Shown one piece after another: positions 16,967 to 27,390 of a stretch of DNA of 64,000 nucleotides (position 1 is its first letter; the number at the start of each line of letters is the position of its first letter). The position numbers were made by a program, and so were the translations under genes. The DNA comes from Streptomyces sp. yr375. Its GTDB lineage: Bacteria; Actinomycetota; Actinomycetes; Streptomycetales; Streptomycetaceae. The stretch is taken from NCBI RefSeq assembly GCF_900110755.1, contig NZ_FOFF01000008.1, positions 8,346 through 72,345 of the forward strand. The letters run 5' to 3'. The notes below the pieces were generated by a model. The model worked only from the letters and a program-made list of their open reading frames with translations, made no database searches and was not told where the DNA came from.

Positions 16967-17448
16967 TAGTCGCCTGCTCGCTTTTCCAGGACGATCATCA
17001 GGACTCCGTCGGTGCCTTCGGAGGTGCCTACTGTTTCGTAGCCGACTCGGCGGTAGAGGCGGAGGTTGCCCTCGCTGCGGTGGCCGGTGAAGAGGCGGAA
17101 CTTCTTGGCGCCGCGTTCCTCGGCGAGCGCCGACTCGGCCGCGCGCAGCAGTCTCGCGCCGATGCCGTGGCCCTGGAGGCGCGGGTGGACGCAGAGCTTG
17201 CCGATGGCGGCGGCGCCGTCCTCGGTGAGGCTGCCGCGGACCGCGCCGACGACCTCGTCGCCCAGGCGGGCCACGAAGACGCAGTCGGTGGCGAGTTCCT
17301 CCCGGACCGAGTCGAGGCTCTGGACGAGCGGGGCGATGCGGTAGTTGCCGTACAGCGCCGCTTCGCTCTGGAAGCACAGGTACTGCAGCCTGAAGATCTG
17401 CTCTACGTCCTGCTCGGTCGCCACCGAGATGGTCACGCTCATGCCCAT
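16951..17448 (-). CDS. GNAT N-acetyltransferase
   Basis: The 165-residue protein is a single GNAT domain: VATEQDVEQIFRLQ at the N-terminus, VGAVRGSL on the central strand, and the acetyl-CoA motif IGKLCVHPRLQGHGIGARLLRAAE, in which QGHGIG is the pyrophosphate-binding loop, followed by NLRLYRRVGYETVG. The acceptor is unknown. The ATG at 17448 sits nine bases after GGGAGG; the ATG two codons later is possible. Its final codons fall inside the tandem repeat block at 16732-16966. Confidence 0.85.
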   Translation of the reverse strand: MGMSVTISVATEQDVEQIFRLQYLCFQSEAALYGNYRIAPLVQSLDSVREELATDCVFVARLGDEVVGAVRGSLTEDGAAAIGKLCVHPRLQGHGIGARLLRAAESALAEERGAKKFRLFTGHRSEGNLRLYRRVGYETVGTSEGTDGVLMIVLEKRAGDYAKTA

Positions 17449-17493
17449 ATGCGCACGCCTCCCGCTCACCTGATCGTCTGTGGTCCTTCACTC

Positions 17494-18000
17494 CTATCCC
17501 CGCGCTCCGCGAGCCGCAACCTCCGGCGTCAGCAAACGTCGAAGACATCCCAGACATCTGGAACGTTCCGGGCCGAGACTGCCCTGTGAGATACCCAACT
17601 CCCCCGCGATCTCGCGGTAGGTGAGGTCCTCGGGCGAGAGGAGCGCCTGGAGGAGCCGGGAGCAGCGGCCGGGGAGGCGGTGCACGGCCTCGCGCAGGGC
17701 GCGGTGCCGGGCGGCGGTGAGGGCGAGCTGCTCGGGGCCGCGGTCGGTGTCGTCGGCGGGCTCGCTCCGGTACGGCTGTTCGCGGCGGGTCGTACGGCGG
17801 GTGCGGCGGACCTCGGAGCGGACGGCGCGGCGCAGCCAGCCCTGCGGGTCGAGGGGCGGGCCGTCGGTGGCGAGGTGTTCCAGGAGGCGGAGCCAGACCG
17901 CCTGTTCCAGGTCCGCGGGTTCGGTCCCGGTGGCGTGGGCCTCGGCGGAGGCTTCCGCGGTGAGCAGTGGGCGCAGGGTGGAAAGCAGGTCGGACGTCAT
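17494..18000 (-). CDS. Sigma-70-like (ECF-type) RNA polymerase sigma factor
   Basis: The 168-residue protein has a sigma region 2-like N-terminal half (ADLEQAVWLRLLEHL, PQGWLRRAVRSEVRR) and a region 4 helix-turn-helix (LLSPEDLTYREIAGELGISQGSLGPERSRCLGCLRRLL), where SQGSLGPERSRCL is the recognition helix. Region 2 is short and lacks a clear classic -10 recognition motif, so it is a divergent member. No anti-sigma factor gene is next to it. I chose the ATG at 18000; a GTG three codons upstream is also open. Confidence 0.8.
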   Translation of the reverse strand: MTSDLLSTLRPLLTAEASAEAHATGTEPADLEQAVWLRLLEHLATDGPPLDPQGWLRRAVRSEVRRTRRTTRREQPYRSEPADDTDRGPEQLALTAARHRALREAVHRLPGRCSRLLQALLSPEDLTYREIAGELGISQGSLGPERSRCLGCLRRLLTPEVAARGARG

Positions 18001-18067
18001 ATGCCACACGATGCGACCGCCCGGGCGGCTGGTTGCCCGGGCGGCCGACTGTCACTCCAACGGGGAC

Positions 18068-19282
18068 TCAGCCGTTGACGAACTCCGCGCGGGCCAGCAG
18101 GCCGGTGTCGGCGTTGTCGGTGAAGACGCCGTCGATGCCGGTCGCGAAGTAGGTGCGGTAGGCGCCGAAGACGTCGCCGTAGGCGTCGGCGTCCGTGCCC
18201 TTGCGGAAGTTCGCGGGGAGGAAGGGGTTCTCGTTGCGCATGGTGTAGGGGTGCAGGATCAGGCCGACCGCGTGGGCGTCCTTCACCAGGGTGGTCGGGG
18301 TGGTGAGGTTGCCGGCCGCGTCCTTCGGGATGACCAGGTCGAGGGTGGGGCCGATGCCCTGGGCGTAGCCGGCGATCTCCCTGAGGCCCGCGCGGGTGAC
18401 GAGGTCGGCGGTGGTGCGCGGGTCGCCCGCCTCGACGAAGTCCCAGGGGCGGGAGTCCGCGCTCGACAGGAGCACGACGAGGGGGTTGTCGACCAGCTTG
18501 TTCAGGCGCTGGATGCTGCCGGGCTCGAAGGACTGCAGGATGACCGGCGAGTTCTTCTTGTCCTTGCCGTACTTGTGCAGCAGCTTGGCGACCCGCTCCT
18601 CCAGACCGAGGCCCAGCTTGCGGAAGTAGGTGGGGTGCTTGGTCTCGGGGTAGATCCAGACCTGCTTGCCGCGCTTGCGGGTCTGCTCGTCCTGCCACTT
18701 CAGGACTTCCTCGAAGGTGGGGATCTGCCAGCGGCCGTTGTAGAGCGTGTTGTGCGGGCGGTTGGCCGGGATGCGCTCGATCGCGCGCAGTCTCTTCAGC
18801 TCGGCGAGGGTGAAGTCCTCGGTGAACCAGCCGGTGGTGGGTATGCCGTCGAGCACCTTCGTCGTCCTGCGGGCGGCGAACTCGGGGTGGTCGGCGACGT
18901 CCGTGGTGCCGCCGATCTCCGGCTCGTGCCGGCAGACCAGGTGGCCGTCTTTGGTGGGCACGAGGTCGCCGGCCTCGACGATGTCGGCGCCCAGGTCGAG
19001 GGCCAGTTGGTACGAGCCGAAGGTGTGCTCGGGGCGGTAGCCGCTGGCGCCGCGGTGACCGATGATCGTCGGCACGGGCAGGCTCTTCAGACCGGCGCCA
19101 TGACCACTGCCTTGGCCGTCGTCATGGCCGGCGCCGGTCCGGGTCTCGGCGGCTCGTGCGGTGCCCGACAGGCCGAGGACGCTTCCGGTGGCGCCGAGCA
19201 GCGCAGCGCCGAGCAGCGCCCGCCGTCCGGTGGTGCCCACGCCCGCCTGCTGATTCGACTCCTGCGCGTCCTGCGTTCCCAT
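18068..19282 (-). CDS. glpQ: Tat-exported glycerophosphodiester phosphodiesterase
   Basis: The 404-residue enzyme carries a twin-arginine signal (TTGRRALLGAALLGATG near residues 18-34) and a GDPD domain with IIGHRGASGYRPEHT, in which His, Arg and Glu form the general acid-base and metal site. Further conserved segments are ADIVEAGDLVPTKDGHLV and DGVFTDNADTG at the C-terminus. It hydrolyses glycerophosphodiesters outside the cell to glycerol-3-phosphate and an alcohol. The ATG at 19282 has GGGAGG five bases upstream. Streptomyces glpQ genes are often under PhoP control; a single PHO-box-like heptamer is present in the divergent region. Confidence 0.92.
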   Translation of the reverse strand: MGTQDAQESNQQAGVGTTGRRALLGAALLGATGSVLGLSGTARAAETRTGAGHDDGQGSGHGAGLKSLPVPTIIGHRGASGYRPEHTFGSYQLALDLGADIVEAGDLVPTKDGHLVCRHEPEIGGTTDVADHPEFAARRTTKVLDGIPTTGWFTEDFTLAELKRLRAIERIPANRPHNTLYNGRWQIPTFEEVLKWQDEQTRKRGKQVWIYPETKHPTYFRKLGLGLEERVAKLLHKYGKDKKNSPVILQSFEPGSIQRLNKLVDNPLVVLLSSADSRPWDFVEAGDPRTTADLVTRAGLREIAGYAQGIGPTLDLVIPKDAAGNLTTPTTLVKDAHAVGLILHPYTMRNENPFLPANFRKGTDADAYGDVFGAYRTYFATGIDGVFTDNADTGLLARAEFVNG

Positions 19283-19635
19283 GAAGGCCTCCCGACCGTC
19301 GGCTCGTCCGTGCGGGCCGATCGTAGGGGCGTGGACATGACCGTCGGGAGACCTCGGTCCCAACACGCGGGTGACGGTGGATGGCGGGTGCCGTACGACC
19401 CGCAGGACCTTCAGGCGGCCTTCGGCAACTTTCGGGCGGTCATCCGGCCGGTTTCGCGCGGTGGTTCACCGCGTTCCGCGCAGGTGACGGGCCGGTGGCG
19501 GTACCGCCGTCCAGGTAAACGTACGTCAACAATGCGTAAGACCTGGGTGACCCGATGTGCGCCACCCCCCGGGCCGCGAGTATCGTCCTCACCTGCACAG
19601 ACTCATACCGTTTTCCCTTGACACCGGAGGGCTTG
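19283..19635. promoter_or_regulatory. Divergent promoter region glpQ/plsC
   Basis: This 353-bp gap drives glpQ leftward and plsC rightward. GTTCACC at 19464-19470, followed after four bases by TTCCGCG, resembles one good half and one poor half of a PHO box. A regular array of 11-bp units cannot be seen. I see no gene here. Confidence 0.3.
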
Positions 19636-20307
19636 TTGTCCCGCTTCGTGCTCATCAAGGCAGTGCTCGGACCGATCATGCGCCTGATGTTCCGCCCACG
19701 GGTGGAGGGTGCGGAGCACATCCCGGGCGACGGCCCGGTCATCCTGGCCGGCAACCACCTCACCTTCATCGACTCGATGATCCTGCCGCTCGTGTGCGAC
19801 CGTCAGGTCTTCTTCATCGGCAAGGACGAGTACGTCACCGGCAAGACCCTCAAGGGCCGGCTCATGGCCTGGTTCTTCACCGGGGTCGGCATGATCCCGG
19901 TGGACCGCGACGGCGGCCGCGGGGGCGTGGCCGCGCTGATGACCGGGCGGCGGGTGCTGGAGGAGGGCAAGGTCTTCGGGATCTACCCCGAGGGGACGCG
20001 GTCGCCCGACGGCCGGCTGTACCGGGGGCGTACGGGTATCGCGCGGCTGACGTTGATGACGGGTGCGCCGGTCGTCCCCTTCGCGATGATCGGCACGGAC
20101 AAGTTGCAGCCGGGCGGGGCGGGGATGCCCCGGCCGGGGCGGGTCACCGTCCGGTTCGGTGAGGCGATGGAGTTCTCGCGGTACGACGGGATGGGCCGCG
20201 ACCGGTACGTGCTGCGGGCCATCACGGACTCCGTGATGACCGAGGTCATGCTGTTGTCGGGGCAGGAGTACGTGGATATGTATGCGACGAAGGCGAAGGC
20301 CGCGTAG
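19636..20307 (+). CDS. plsC: 1-acylglycerol-3-phosphate O-acyltransferase family protein
   Basis: The 223-residue protein has the PlsC signature NHLTFID (the HX4D catalytic motif) at about residues 45-51, an EGKVFGIYPEGTRSPDGRLYRG block that binds the glycerol phosphate, and PVVPFAMIGTDKL. It transfers an acyl chain to lysophosphatidate or a related glycerolipid at the membrane. I chose the TTG at 19636 because GGAGG is five bases upstream; an ATG at 19555 lacks a ribosome site. The gene is divergent from glpQ, so glycerophospholipid breakdown and synthesis share an upstream region. Confidence 0.88.
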   Translation: MSRFVLIKAVLGPIMRLMFRPRVEGAEHIPGDGPVILAGNHLTFIDSMILPLVCDRQVFFIGKDEYVTGKTLKGRLMAWFFTGVGMIPVDRDGGRGGVAALMTGRRVLEEGKVFGIYPEGTRSPDGRLYRGRTGIARLTLMTGAPVVPFAMIGTDKLQPGGAGMPRPGRVTVRFGEAMEFSRYDGMGRDRYVLRAITDSVMTEVMLLSGQEYVDMYATKAKAA

Positions 20308-20361
20308 CCCTTTCCCCTTTGCTCGGGCCGCGTAGCGGCTTCGTCGTCCGGTGCGCGTGCG

Positions 20362-20394
20362 TGGGGGTTCTTGCGTAGTTCCCCGCGCCCCTAG
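20362..20394. repeat. Short copy of the dispersed intergenic repeat
   Basis: GTGGGGGTTCTTGCGTAGTT and CCCCGCGCCCCTAGAGGCG match the end of the element at 16681-16725. It lies between the convergent plsC and MFS genes and overlaps the last codon of the latter. A small CGCCCCTAGAGGCG hairpin is included. Confidence 0.45.
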
Positions 20395-21902
20395 AGGCGT
20401 TGGCCTCGCAGTAGGAACCAAGCCGCCGTCGCGGTGGCCAGCAGGACTGCTGCTCCCGCGCCCGCTGCCAGTGTCAGGCCGTCGACGAAGGCCTCGCGGG
20501 CCGATGACAGCAGTGCCTCGCCTGTTGCCGACGGCAGGTGGTTCGCCGCTTCCACCGCGCCGCCCAGCGAGTCGTGGGCGGCCGTCGGGGTGCCCGGCGG
20601 GGCCGGGAAGCCTCTGTACACGCCGGTGACGATCGAGCCGAGTACGGCGATGCCGAGGGCCGCGCCGAGTTCGTAGGCCGTCTCGGAGACCGCGGAGGCG
20701 GAGCCCGCCTGGTCCTTCGGTACCGAGCTGAGGATGACGTCGGCCGTCACCGTGAAGGAGAAGCCGGCGCCCACGCCGACCGTCAGCAGGGCTGCTCCCA
20801 GCAGGGGGTAGCCGGTGGACTGGGTGATCGTCGTCAGGGCGGCCAGGGCCAGGCCGATCGCCGCGAGGCCGCCGGAGACCACGGACCGTACCGAGAAGCG
20901 GCGGGCCGCGCGGCCCGCGATCAGGCCGGCCGCCACCGCGCCGACCGCGGCGGGCAGTTCGGCCAGGCCGGCTTCGAACGGGCCCCGGCCCTGGACGAGT
21001 TGCAGGTACTGGGAGAGGAAGAACACCAGGCCGGACAGGCCCAGGATGGTCAGCAGGTCGGCCAGGACCGCGCCGCTGAAGCCTCGGTCGCGGAACAGGC
21101 GCATGTCCAACAGCGGGGCGGGAAGGGCCAGTTGGCGGCGGATGAAGCTGTGCAGCGCCGCCGCGCCCAGCAGGCCCGTGGCGAGTGCGGCCCAGGTGAA
21201 GCCGTGGGTGGCGGCCTCCTTGACGGCGTAGACGATGCCGATCATGCCGACGAGGGACAGGACCACGCTGACCAGGTCCCACGGGCCCGGGTTCGGGGTG
21301 CGGGACTCGGGGAGCGTCCTGATGCCGACGAGGACCAGGGCGACCATCACGGGCAGGTTGATGAGGAAGACCGAGCCCCACCAGAAGTGTTCGAGGAGGA
21401 ATCCGCCCACGATGGGGCCGACCGCGGTGCCCGCGGAGGCCGTCGCGCCCCAGATGCCCACGGCCAGGCTGCGTTCGCGCGGGTCCTGGAACAGGTTGCG
21501 GATCAGGGCGAGGGTGGCGGGCATGAGGGTCGCGCCGGCCACGCCGAGCAGGGCGCGGGCCGCGATCATCAGCTCCGGGGTCGTCGCGTAGGCGTTGAGG
21601 ACCGAGATCAGGCCGAACGCGGTGGCGCCGGCGAGCAGGATCCGCTTGCGGCCGATGCGGTCGCCGAGGCTGCCCATCGAGACGAGCAGGCCGGCGATGA
21701 CGAAGGAGTAGACGTCGCCGATCCAGAGGAGCTGGGTGCCGGAGGGCTGGAGATCCTCGCTGATGTAGGGGGTCGCGAGACCGAGGACGGTCGCGTCGAC
21801 GGCCACCAGCAGCACGGCGAGGACGAGGACGGAGAGCGCGAGCCAACGGTCCGGACGCTTCACCGCCTCCGTCGTGGCCGCCGGCCGCAGGGCGCTGGTC
21901 AT
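20391..21902 (-). CDS. MFS transporter, DHA2 (14-helix) multidrug efflux type
   Basis: The 503-residue protein has about fourteen hydrophobic helices. It carries the drug:H+ antiporter motifs VLAVLLVAVDATVLGLATPYI (helix 1), LLVSMGSLGDRIGRKRILL (loop 2-3, motif A) and GVAGATLMPATLALIRNLF followed by an antiporter motif C-like GTAVGPIVGGFLLEH. Such proteins export drugs or metabolites using the proton gradient. The ATG at 21902 overlaps the stop codon of the TetR gene in a 4-bp ATGA, so regulator and pump are translated together. The substrate is unknown. Confidence 0.9.
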   Translation of the reverse strand: MTSALRPAATTEAVKRPDRWLALSVLVLAVLLVAVDATVLGLATPYISEDLQPSGTQLLWIGDVYSFVIAGLLVSMGSLGDRIGRKRILLAGATAFGLISVLNAYATTPELMIAARALLGVAGATLMPATLALIRNLFQDPRERSLAVGIWGATASAGTAVGPIVGGFLLEHFWWGSVFLINLPVMVALVLVGIRTLPESRTPNPGPWDLVSVVLSLVGMIGIVYAVKEAATHGFTWAALATGLLGAAALHSFIRRQLALPAPLLDMRLFRDRGFSGAVLADLLTILGLSGLVFFLSQYLQLVQGRGPFEAGLAELPAAVGAVAAGLIAGRAARRFSVRSVVSGGLAAIGLALAALTTITQSTGYPLLGAALLTVGVGAGFSFTVTADVILSSVPKDQAGSASAVSETAYELGAALGIAVLGSIVTGVYRGFPAPPGTPTAAHDSLGGAVEAANHLPSATGEALLSSAREAFVDGLTLAAGAGAAVLLATATAAWFLLRGQRL

Positions 21903-22507
21903 GATTCCTCTCTCTGTCGGAGGTCGTGTGGTGCGGGGTGGTGTGGTGCGGGGTCGTCTGGTGCGGGGTGTCTCAGTGCGCCGCCGAGGAGTAGTTCGGT
22001 GGTCATGTGCTGGAAGTCCCGGGGGGCGCCCCTGCCGCTCTGCACCAGCCAGGCGGCGGAGGCCAGCAGGCCGTACAGCGCCTCGGTGAGCCAGGCGGGC
22101 GTGAGGTCGATGCGGAACGCGCCGTCCTTCTGTCCGCGCCGGAACAGGGCGGAGATCCGGTCGTCGATCCGGGTCCAGCCCGGGTGCTCTTCCGCGCCCT
22201 CGAACAACTGGTTCTCGGTGTAGAGGAAGGCGAGCAGGCCGGCGGCGGACTCGATCTCGCCGACCAGCCTGCGTACGGCGGCGTCGGCCGGGCCCTCGTC
22301 CAGTTGGGCCGCGTCCAGCGCCTTCTCGCACTCCGCGATGCCGAGGGTCTCCAGGGCGCGGACGAGCGCGTCGCGCCCGGCGAAGTGCCGGTGCAGCGTG
22401 GCGCGGCTGATCCCGGCCGCCTTGGCGACCTCGTCCATCGTGGCGGTGGAGGTGCGGGCCAGGAGGGCGGCGGCGCTGCGGAGGATGTGGTCACGGTCGA
22501 CGGCCAT
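21899..22507 (-). CDS. TetR-family repressor of the adjacent MFS pump
   Basis: The 202-residue protein has an N-terminal TetR DNA-binding domain (ILRSAAALLARTSTATMDEVAKAAGISRATLHRHFAGRDALVRA, with the recognition helix in ISRATLHRHF) and a divergent ligand domain. The last 20 or so residues are PAPDDPAPHHPAPHD-like and are encoded by three copies of a 17-bp DNA repeat (about 21922-21971). I chose the ATG at 22507 because the upstream ATG at 22534 lies within the palindromic operator. It precedes the pump gene with a 4-bp overlap, which makes autoregulation of the pair likely. Confidence 0.88.
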   Translation of the reverse strand: MAVDRDHILRSAAALLARTSTATMDEVAKAAGISRATLHRHFAGRDALVRALETLGIAECEKALDAAQLDEGPADAAVRRLVGEIESAAGLLAFLYTENQLFEGAEEHPGWTRIDDRISALFRRGQKDGAFRIDLTPAWLTEALYGLLASAAWLVQSGRGAPRDFQHMTTELLLGGALRHPAPDDPAPHHPAPHDLRQREES

Positions 22508-22525
22508 GAGACAAGCATACGCCAA

Positions 22526-22545
22526 ATGAGACATTCATGTCTCAT
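22526..22545. promoter_or_regulatory. TetR operator: 9-2-9 perfect palindrome
   Basis: ATGAGACAT at 22526-22534 and ATGTCTCAT at 22537-22545 form a perfect dyad with a two-base centre, 18 bases before the tetR start codon. A further half-site ATGAGACAA is at 22507-22515. Size and position fit an autoregulatory TetR operator. Confidence 0.7.
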
Positions 22546-22590
22546 CCTGGGCATGAGTGAGTCATTCTCGTCGGCCGTGCCGGTCTTTTC

Positions 22591-23562
22591 TCAGTGCCAG
22601 GGCAGGCTGCCTCGGCGCTCCCAGTACGTGTGCGGGTCCTCCGTCAGCGTGGACAGCCGGGCGAGCTGGTCGTCGTCGAGGTCCACGGCCGCCGCGTGCA
22701 GGTTGGAGGCGAGCTGGGCGGCGGTCGCCGCGCCGGAGAGGACGACGCCGGCCCAGGGCTGGCACAGGATCAGGGCGAGGGCGACCGCGTCGCAGCCGAG
22801 GGAGGTCTCCGCGGCCACGGCCTTCAAAGCGTCCGGCGCGTACGGCTCCGCGAGGCGGCCGTTGGCCATGCCCTCCTTCACGATCACCGTGAGTCCGGCG
22901 TCGTGGGCCTCGGCGAGGGCGGGTCCTGCCGAGGTCTCCAGGGCGTTGTACGTGGACTGGACGGTACGGAAGAGGGGCTCGCCGTCGACCGTCACGGCGA
23001 GGGCGGCGCGGATGGCGTCGGCCTGGGCGGGGCCGCTGGTGGAGAAGCCGACGGTGAGGCCCTGGGCGGCGGCTTCGGCCAGCTTCGCGTGGAGTTCCTT
23101 GTCGGTGAGGGCCGGGCTGTCCGGGGTCACCGAGTGGATCTGGTAGAGGTCGAGCCGGTCGCCGAGGAGTTCGGCGCTCTCGCCGCGCTGACGGTCGTAG
23201 GTCTGGACGCTGTGGTCCTTGACCTCGTGCTTCTCGGCGTCGGTGGTCCAGTCGGCGGTGTAGGTGTAACCCCATTTGCTGCCTACGACGACGTCGGCGG
23301 CGTCGGGCCTGGCGCGCAGCCAGTCGGCGAGGAACTCCTCGGAGCGGCCGTAGGAGCGGGCCGCGTCGAAGTAGCGGACGCCTTGCGCGTAGGCGGCGTC
23401 GAGGAGTTCGTGGGTGCGGGTGCGCAGTGTCTGCACGCTGCGGTCGTCGCCGAGGTCCTGGTCGCGGCCGAGGTTGATGTAGCCGGGGCGGGCGACCGCG
23501 GCGAGACCGAAGCCGAGGTGGCAGGTGGGGGTTGTGGCTGAGGCCAGTCGGGCAAAGGGCAT
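22591..23562 (-). CDS. Aldo/keto reductase
   Basis: The 323-residue protein is an AKR (TIM-barrel, NADPH-dependent) enzyme: GFGLAAVARPGYINLG at the start, LLDAAYAQGVRYFDAARSYGRSEEFL with the catalytic Asp/Tyr pair in FDAARSYG, VVGSKWGY with the catalytic Lys, and LYQIHSVTPDSP with the His. Its substrate is unknown. The ATG at 23562 opens the family-like sequence; longer in-frame extensions upstream run through a dispersed repeat and are not credible. It is downstream of argH on the same strand but separated by a terminator and repeat. Confidence 0.85.
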   Translation of the reverse strand: MPFARLASATTPTCHLGFGLAAVARPGYINLGRDQDLGDDRSVQTLRTRTHELLDAAYAQGVRYFDAARSYGRSEEFLADWLRARPDAADVVVGSKWGYTYTADWTTDAEKHEVKDHSVQTYDRQRGESAELLGDRLDLYQIHSVTPDSPALTDKELHAKLAEAAAQGLTVGFSTSGPAQADAIRAALAVTVDGEPLFRTVQSTYNALETSAGPALAEAHDAGLTVIVKEGMANGRLAEPYAPDALKAVAAETSLGCDAVALALILCQPWAGVVLSGAATAAQLASNLHAAAVDLDDDQLARLSTLTEDPHTYWERRGSLPWH

Positions 23563-23671
23563 CGCGGGTTCCGATCGGTCGACTCCGGTGCGGCTTCGAC
23601 CAACGTAACCCGCGACGACCTTCGGTGATGCGGGGGCGCCTATGAGCTCGGTTTGTTCGGTGCTTCGGCGG

Positions 23672-23757
23672 GTGCGGGTGCGTTGTGGCTTGTCGCGCGT
23701 TGTGGTTGCTCGCGCCCACGCGGCGGAGCCGCACATGTCACAGCCCCGCGCCCCCAA
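23672..23757. repeat. Dispersed intergenic repeat (long form), reversed copy
   Basis: Read on the minus strand this segment contains GGGGGCGCGGGGCTGTGACA, then TGCGGCTCCGCCGCGTGGGC, then CGCGAGCAACCACAA. It matches the plus-strand elements at 37027-37094 and 61003-61068. The internal GCGGCTCCGCCGC is an imperfect hairpin. Confidence 0.75.
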
Positions 23758-23780
23758 GAGGCCTGCGGCCCTTGGGGGCG
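23749..23780 (-). terminator. Hairpin terminator after argH
   Basis: CGCCCCCAAG at 23749-23758 pairs with CTTGGGGGCG at 23771-23780 around a 12-base loop, starting 11 bases after the argH stop codon. There is no T run. Confidence 0.65.
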
Positions 23781-23791
23781 GATTGCCGGCC

Positions 23792-25649
<1,858 letters not shown>

Positions 25650-25704
25650 GGTTCCTCCTCGCAGTGGCTTCTGTCCGCGTGCGGGTCTGCCCCCTCCGCA
25701 CGCC

Positions 25705-25738
25705 TGCATGATTATGCAGAGTTATGCATGATTCGTCA
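25705..25738. promoter_or_regulatory. ARG-box-like operator upstream of the argG remnant
   Basis: The AT-rich stretch TGCATGATTATGCAGAGTTA continuing into TGCATGATTCGTCA contains repeated TGCAT half-sites about 10 bp apart, like Streptomyces ArgR operators. A closely similar site precedes argC at 41992-42026, and argR is in this window. It stands out against the GC-rich surroundings. If the argG remnant and argH are co-transcribed, this site would still control argH. Confidence 0.65.
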
Positions 25739-25956
25739 ATCCGGTGTCGCCGATCCCCTGCCCGATGCCTTGCGCAGCCGCGCTCCCCGGCCGCCTTACC
25801 CGGCCTGTCCGGTTCCCGACCCCGCCCCCTGTCCGGTTCCCGGCGCGGAGAAGTTTTTGGCTGCGCTTTGAACAACGACAACCGCTTGCCCGTACTCACG
25901 ACTGAACGCCGGCGCCGCGTTTGTACACCCACCCCAGACCCAAGTGAGGCATCCGC

Positions 25957-26406
25957 ATGTCCAGGGCTCTTCCGAAGTACAACAAGCGTCGTGTCGTGAT
26001 CATCGGCGCTGCCGCCGCTCTGGCGCTGACCGGCGCGGTGGTCGTCAACTCCGCGCTCGCCGGGGAAGCGTCCAAGAGCAGCGGTACGACCAACGCCAAG
26101 ACCCTCGCCAGCCCCGGCACGATCTCGTGCCCGGACGTGGCCTCGAAGCTGCCCGCGATCCCGGCCACCGCGCAGGCCGAGGTCGACCGCAACCTGACGC
26201 TGCTCCAGACCCAGATCGACGAGGCCAACAAGCGGCTCGTCGACACCGTCGGCCAGGGCGGCGCCAACTTCGTGCAGAACGCGATCCTCGGCCCGCTGGA
26301 GGACAAGCGCGTCGCGACCGTCAACCGCATCGCCACCGCCATCGGCCGCACCGCCGACAAGCCGCAGGGCCTCGACGCCCTCGCCGCCTGCACGCTGAAC
26401 AAGTGA
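25957..26406 (+). CDS. Exported protein of unknown function
   Basis: This 149-residue protein has a basic N-terminus (KYNKRR) and a hydrophobic signal or anchor helix (about residues 12-33, [18 protein letters not shown]). A soluble domain of about 110 residues follows, largely helical in appearance ([24 protein letters not shown]). Two Cys, in SCPDVASKL and AACTLNK near the end, could form a disulfide in an exported protein. I do not recognise the family. It is a single gene ended by a strong hairpin. About 220 bp of AT-richer sequence between the ARG-box-like site and this start holds no other gene. Confidence 0.8.
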   Translation: MSRALPKYNKRRVVIIGAAAALALTGAVVVNSALAGEASKSSGTTNAKTLASPGTISCPDVASKLPAIPATAQAEVDRNLTLLQTQIDEANKRLVDTVGQGGANFVQNAILGPLEDKRVATVNRIATAIGRTADKPQGLDALAACTLNK

Positions 26407-26414
26407 GCTGACAG

Positions 26415-26465
26415 CCACAGCGGCCGCCCCGCCCGGAGGAAGACCGGCCGGGGCGGCCGCTGTGG
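26415..26465 (+). terminator. 17-bp hairpin terminator
   Basis: CCACAGCGGCCGCCCCG (26415-26431) and CGGGGCGGCCGCTGTGG (26449-26465) form a perfect 17-bp stem eight bases after the stop codon of the exported protein gene, with a short TGGTTT beyond it. Confidence 0.75.
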
Positions 26466-26580
26466 TTTCCACGGTCTCCACCGACCTGCGGCTGCACGCC
26501 TTCGGCGGGAAAGGGCGGCACTCCGCACGGTCGGCCCACCCGGCCTGCCGGGGCCGTCGACCCGTTCTAGCGTCGGCAGC

Positions 26581-27315
26581 ATGCGCCCTCGTGTCGTCGT
26601 CACCGCCGCCGCTGTCGTCTGCGGGTCCCTGCTGCTGCTCGGTGCGGCTCCTCCGGGGGCGGGCGCTCAGCCGCCGGTGCCGGGACCGCCGCCGCTGCCC
26701 GCGCGGATGGCGGACACCGGGGGCGGCACGCAGTTGCTCACCGCCGTGGCCCCGGACGCCGGTGCCACGGCGGGCACGCTGACGTGGTGGGACCTGCGGG
26801 GCCGACGATGGGTGCCGGCCGGTTCCGCGCCGGCCCGGTTCGGGGCGAACGGCCTGGTCGAGGGGGCCTCGCGGCGGCAGGGCACGAACACGACACCAAC
26901 CGGTCTGTACGGGCTCCCGTTCGCCTTCGGCATCGAGGCCGCGCCGCGCGGGACGTCGTATCCGTACCGTCCCGTGGGCCCGGACTCCTGGTGGTGCCAG
27001 GACAACAACTCCCTTGCCTACAACCGGTGGACGCAGCCGCGGCCGGCCGACTGCCGGGCCGCCGAGTCCGAACACCTGGTCACCTACCGGACGCAGTACG
27101 CGTACGCGCTGGTCATCGGGTTCAACTACGGCGAGCCGGTGCGCGGCCGGGGCGCGGGGATCTTCCTGCACGTCAACGGGCGTGGGGCGACGGCCGGTTG
27201 TGTGTCCGTGCCGGTCGGGGCGATGCGGCGGGTGCTGGCGTGGGCCCGGCCGGGGCGGCGGCCGCACCTCGCGATCGGCACGGCCGACGGGCGGACGGCG
27301 ATCACCCGGTACTGA
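26581..27315 (+). CDS. Secreted L,D-transpeptidase-like (YkuD-type) protein
   Basis: The 244-residue protein has a cleavable signal peptide (residues 1 to about 29, ending GAGAQ) and a domain whose C-terminal third carries [19 protein letters not shown]. This matches the YkuD active site, in which a His and, some residues later, a Cys within an S/T-x-GC motif carry out transpeptidation of cell-wall peptides. The intermediate segment has [14 protein letters not shown], typical of the family. It is likely to act in the cell wall. No regulatory partner is evident; 75 bp separate it from the caspase gene that follows on the same strand. Confidence 0.8.
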   Translation: MRPRVVVTAAAVVCGSLLLLGAAPPGAGAQPPVPGPPPLPARMADTGGGTQLLTAVAPDAGATAGTLTWWDLRGRRWVPAGSAPARFGANGLVEGASRRQGTNTTPTGLYGLPFAFGIEAAPRGTSYPYRPVGPDSWWCQDNNSLAYNRWTQPRPADCRAAESEHLVTYRTQYAYALVIGFNYGEPVRGRGAGIFLHVNGRGATAGCVSVPVGAMRRVLAWARPGRRPHLAIGTADGRTAITRY

Positions 27316-27390
27316 ACCGGCCCGGACCATACGACCGTTGTCCGTGTGCGGTGCCATCATGTTCTCCTGCTCAGGGAGGGGAACGGGGAC

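Noticed and set aside
19460..19480. PHO box controlling glpQ
   Set aside because: Only one good GTTCACC heptamer is present, without a clear second 11-bp direct repeat unit, so it is mentioned as a weak possibility and not called as a site.
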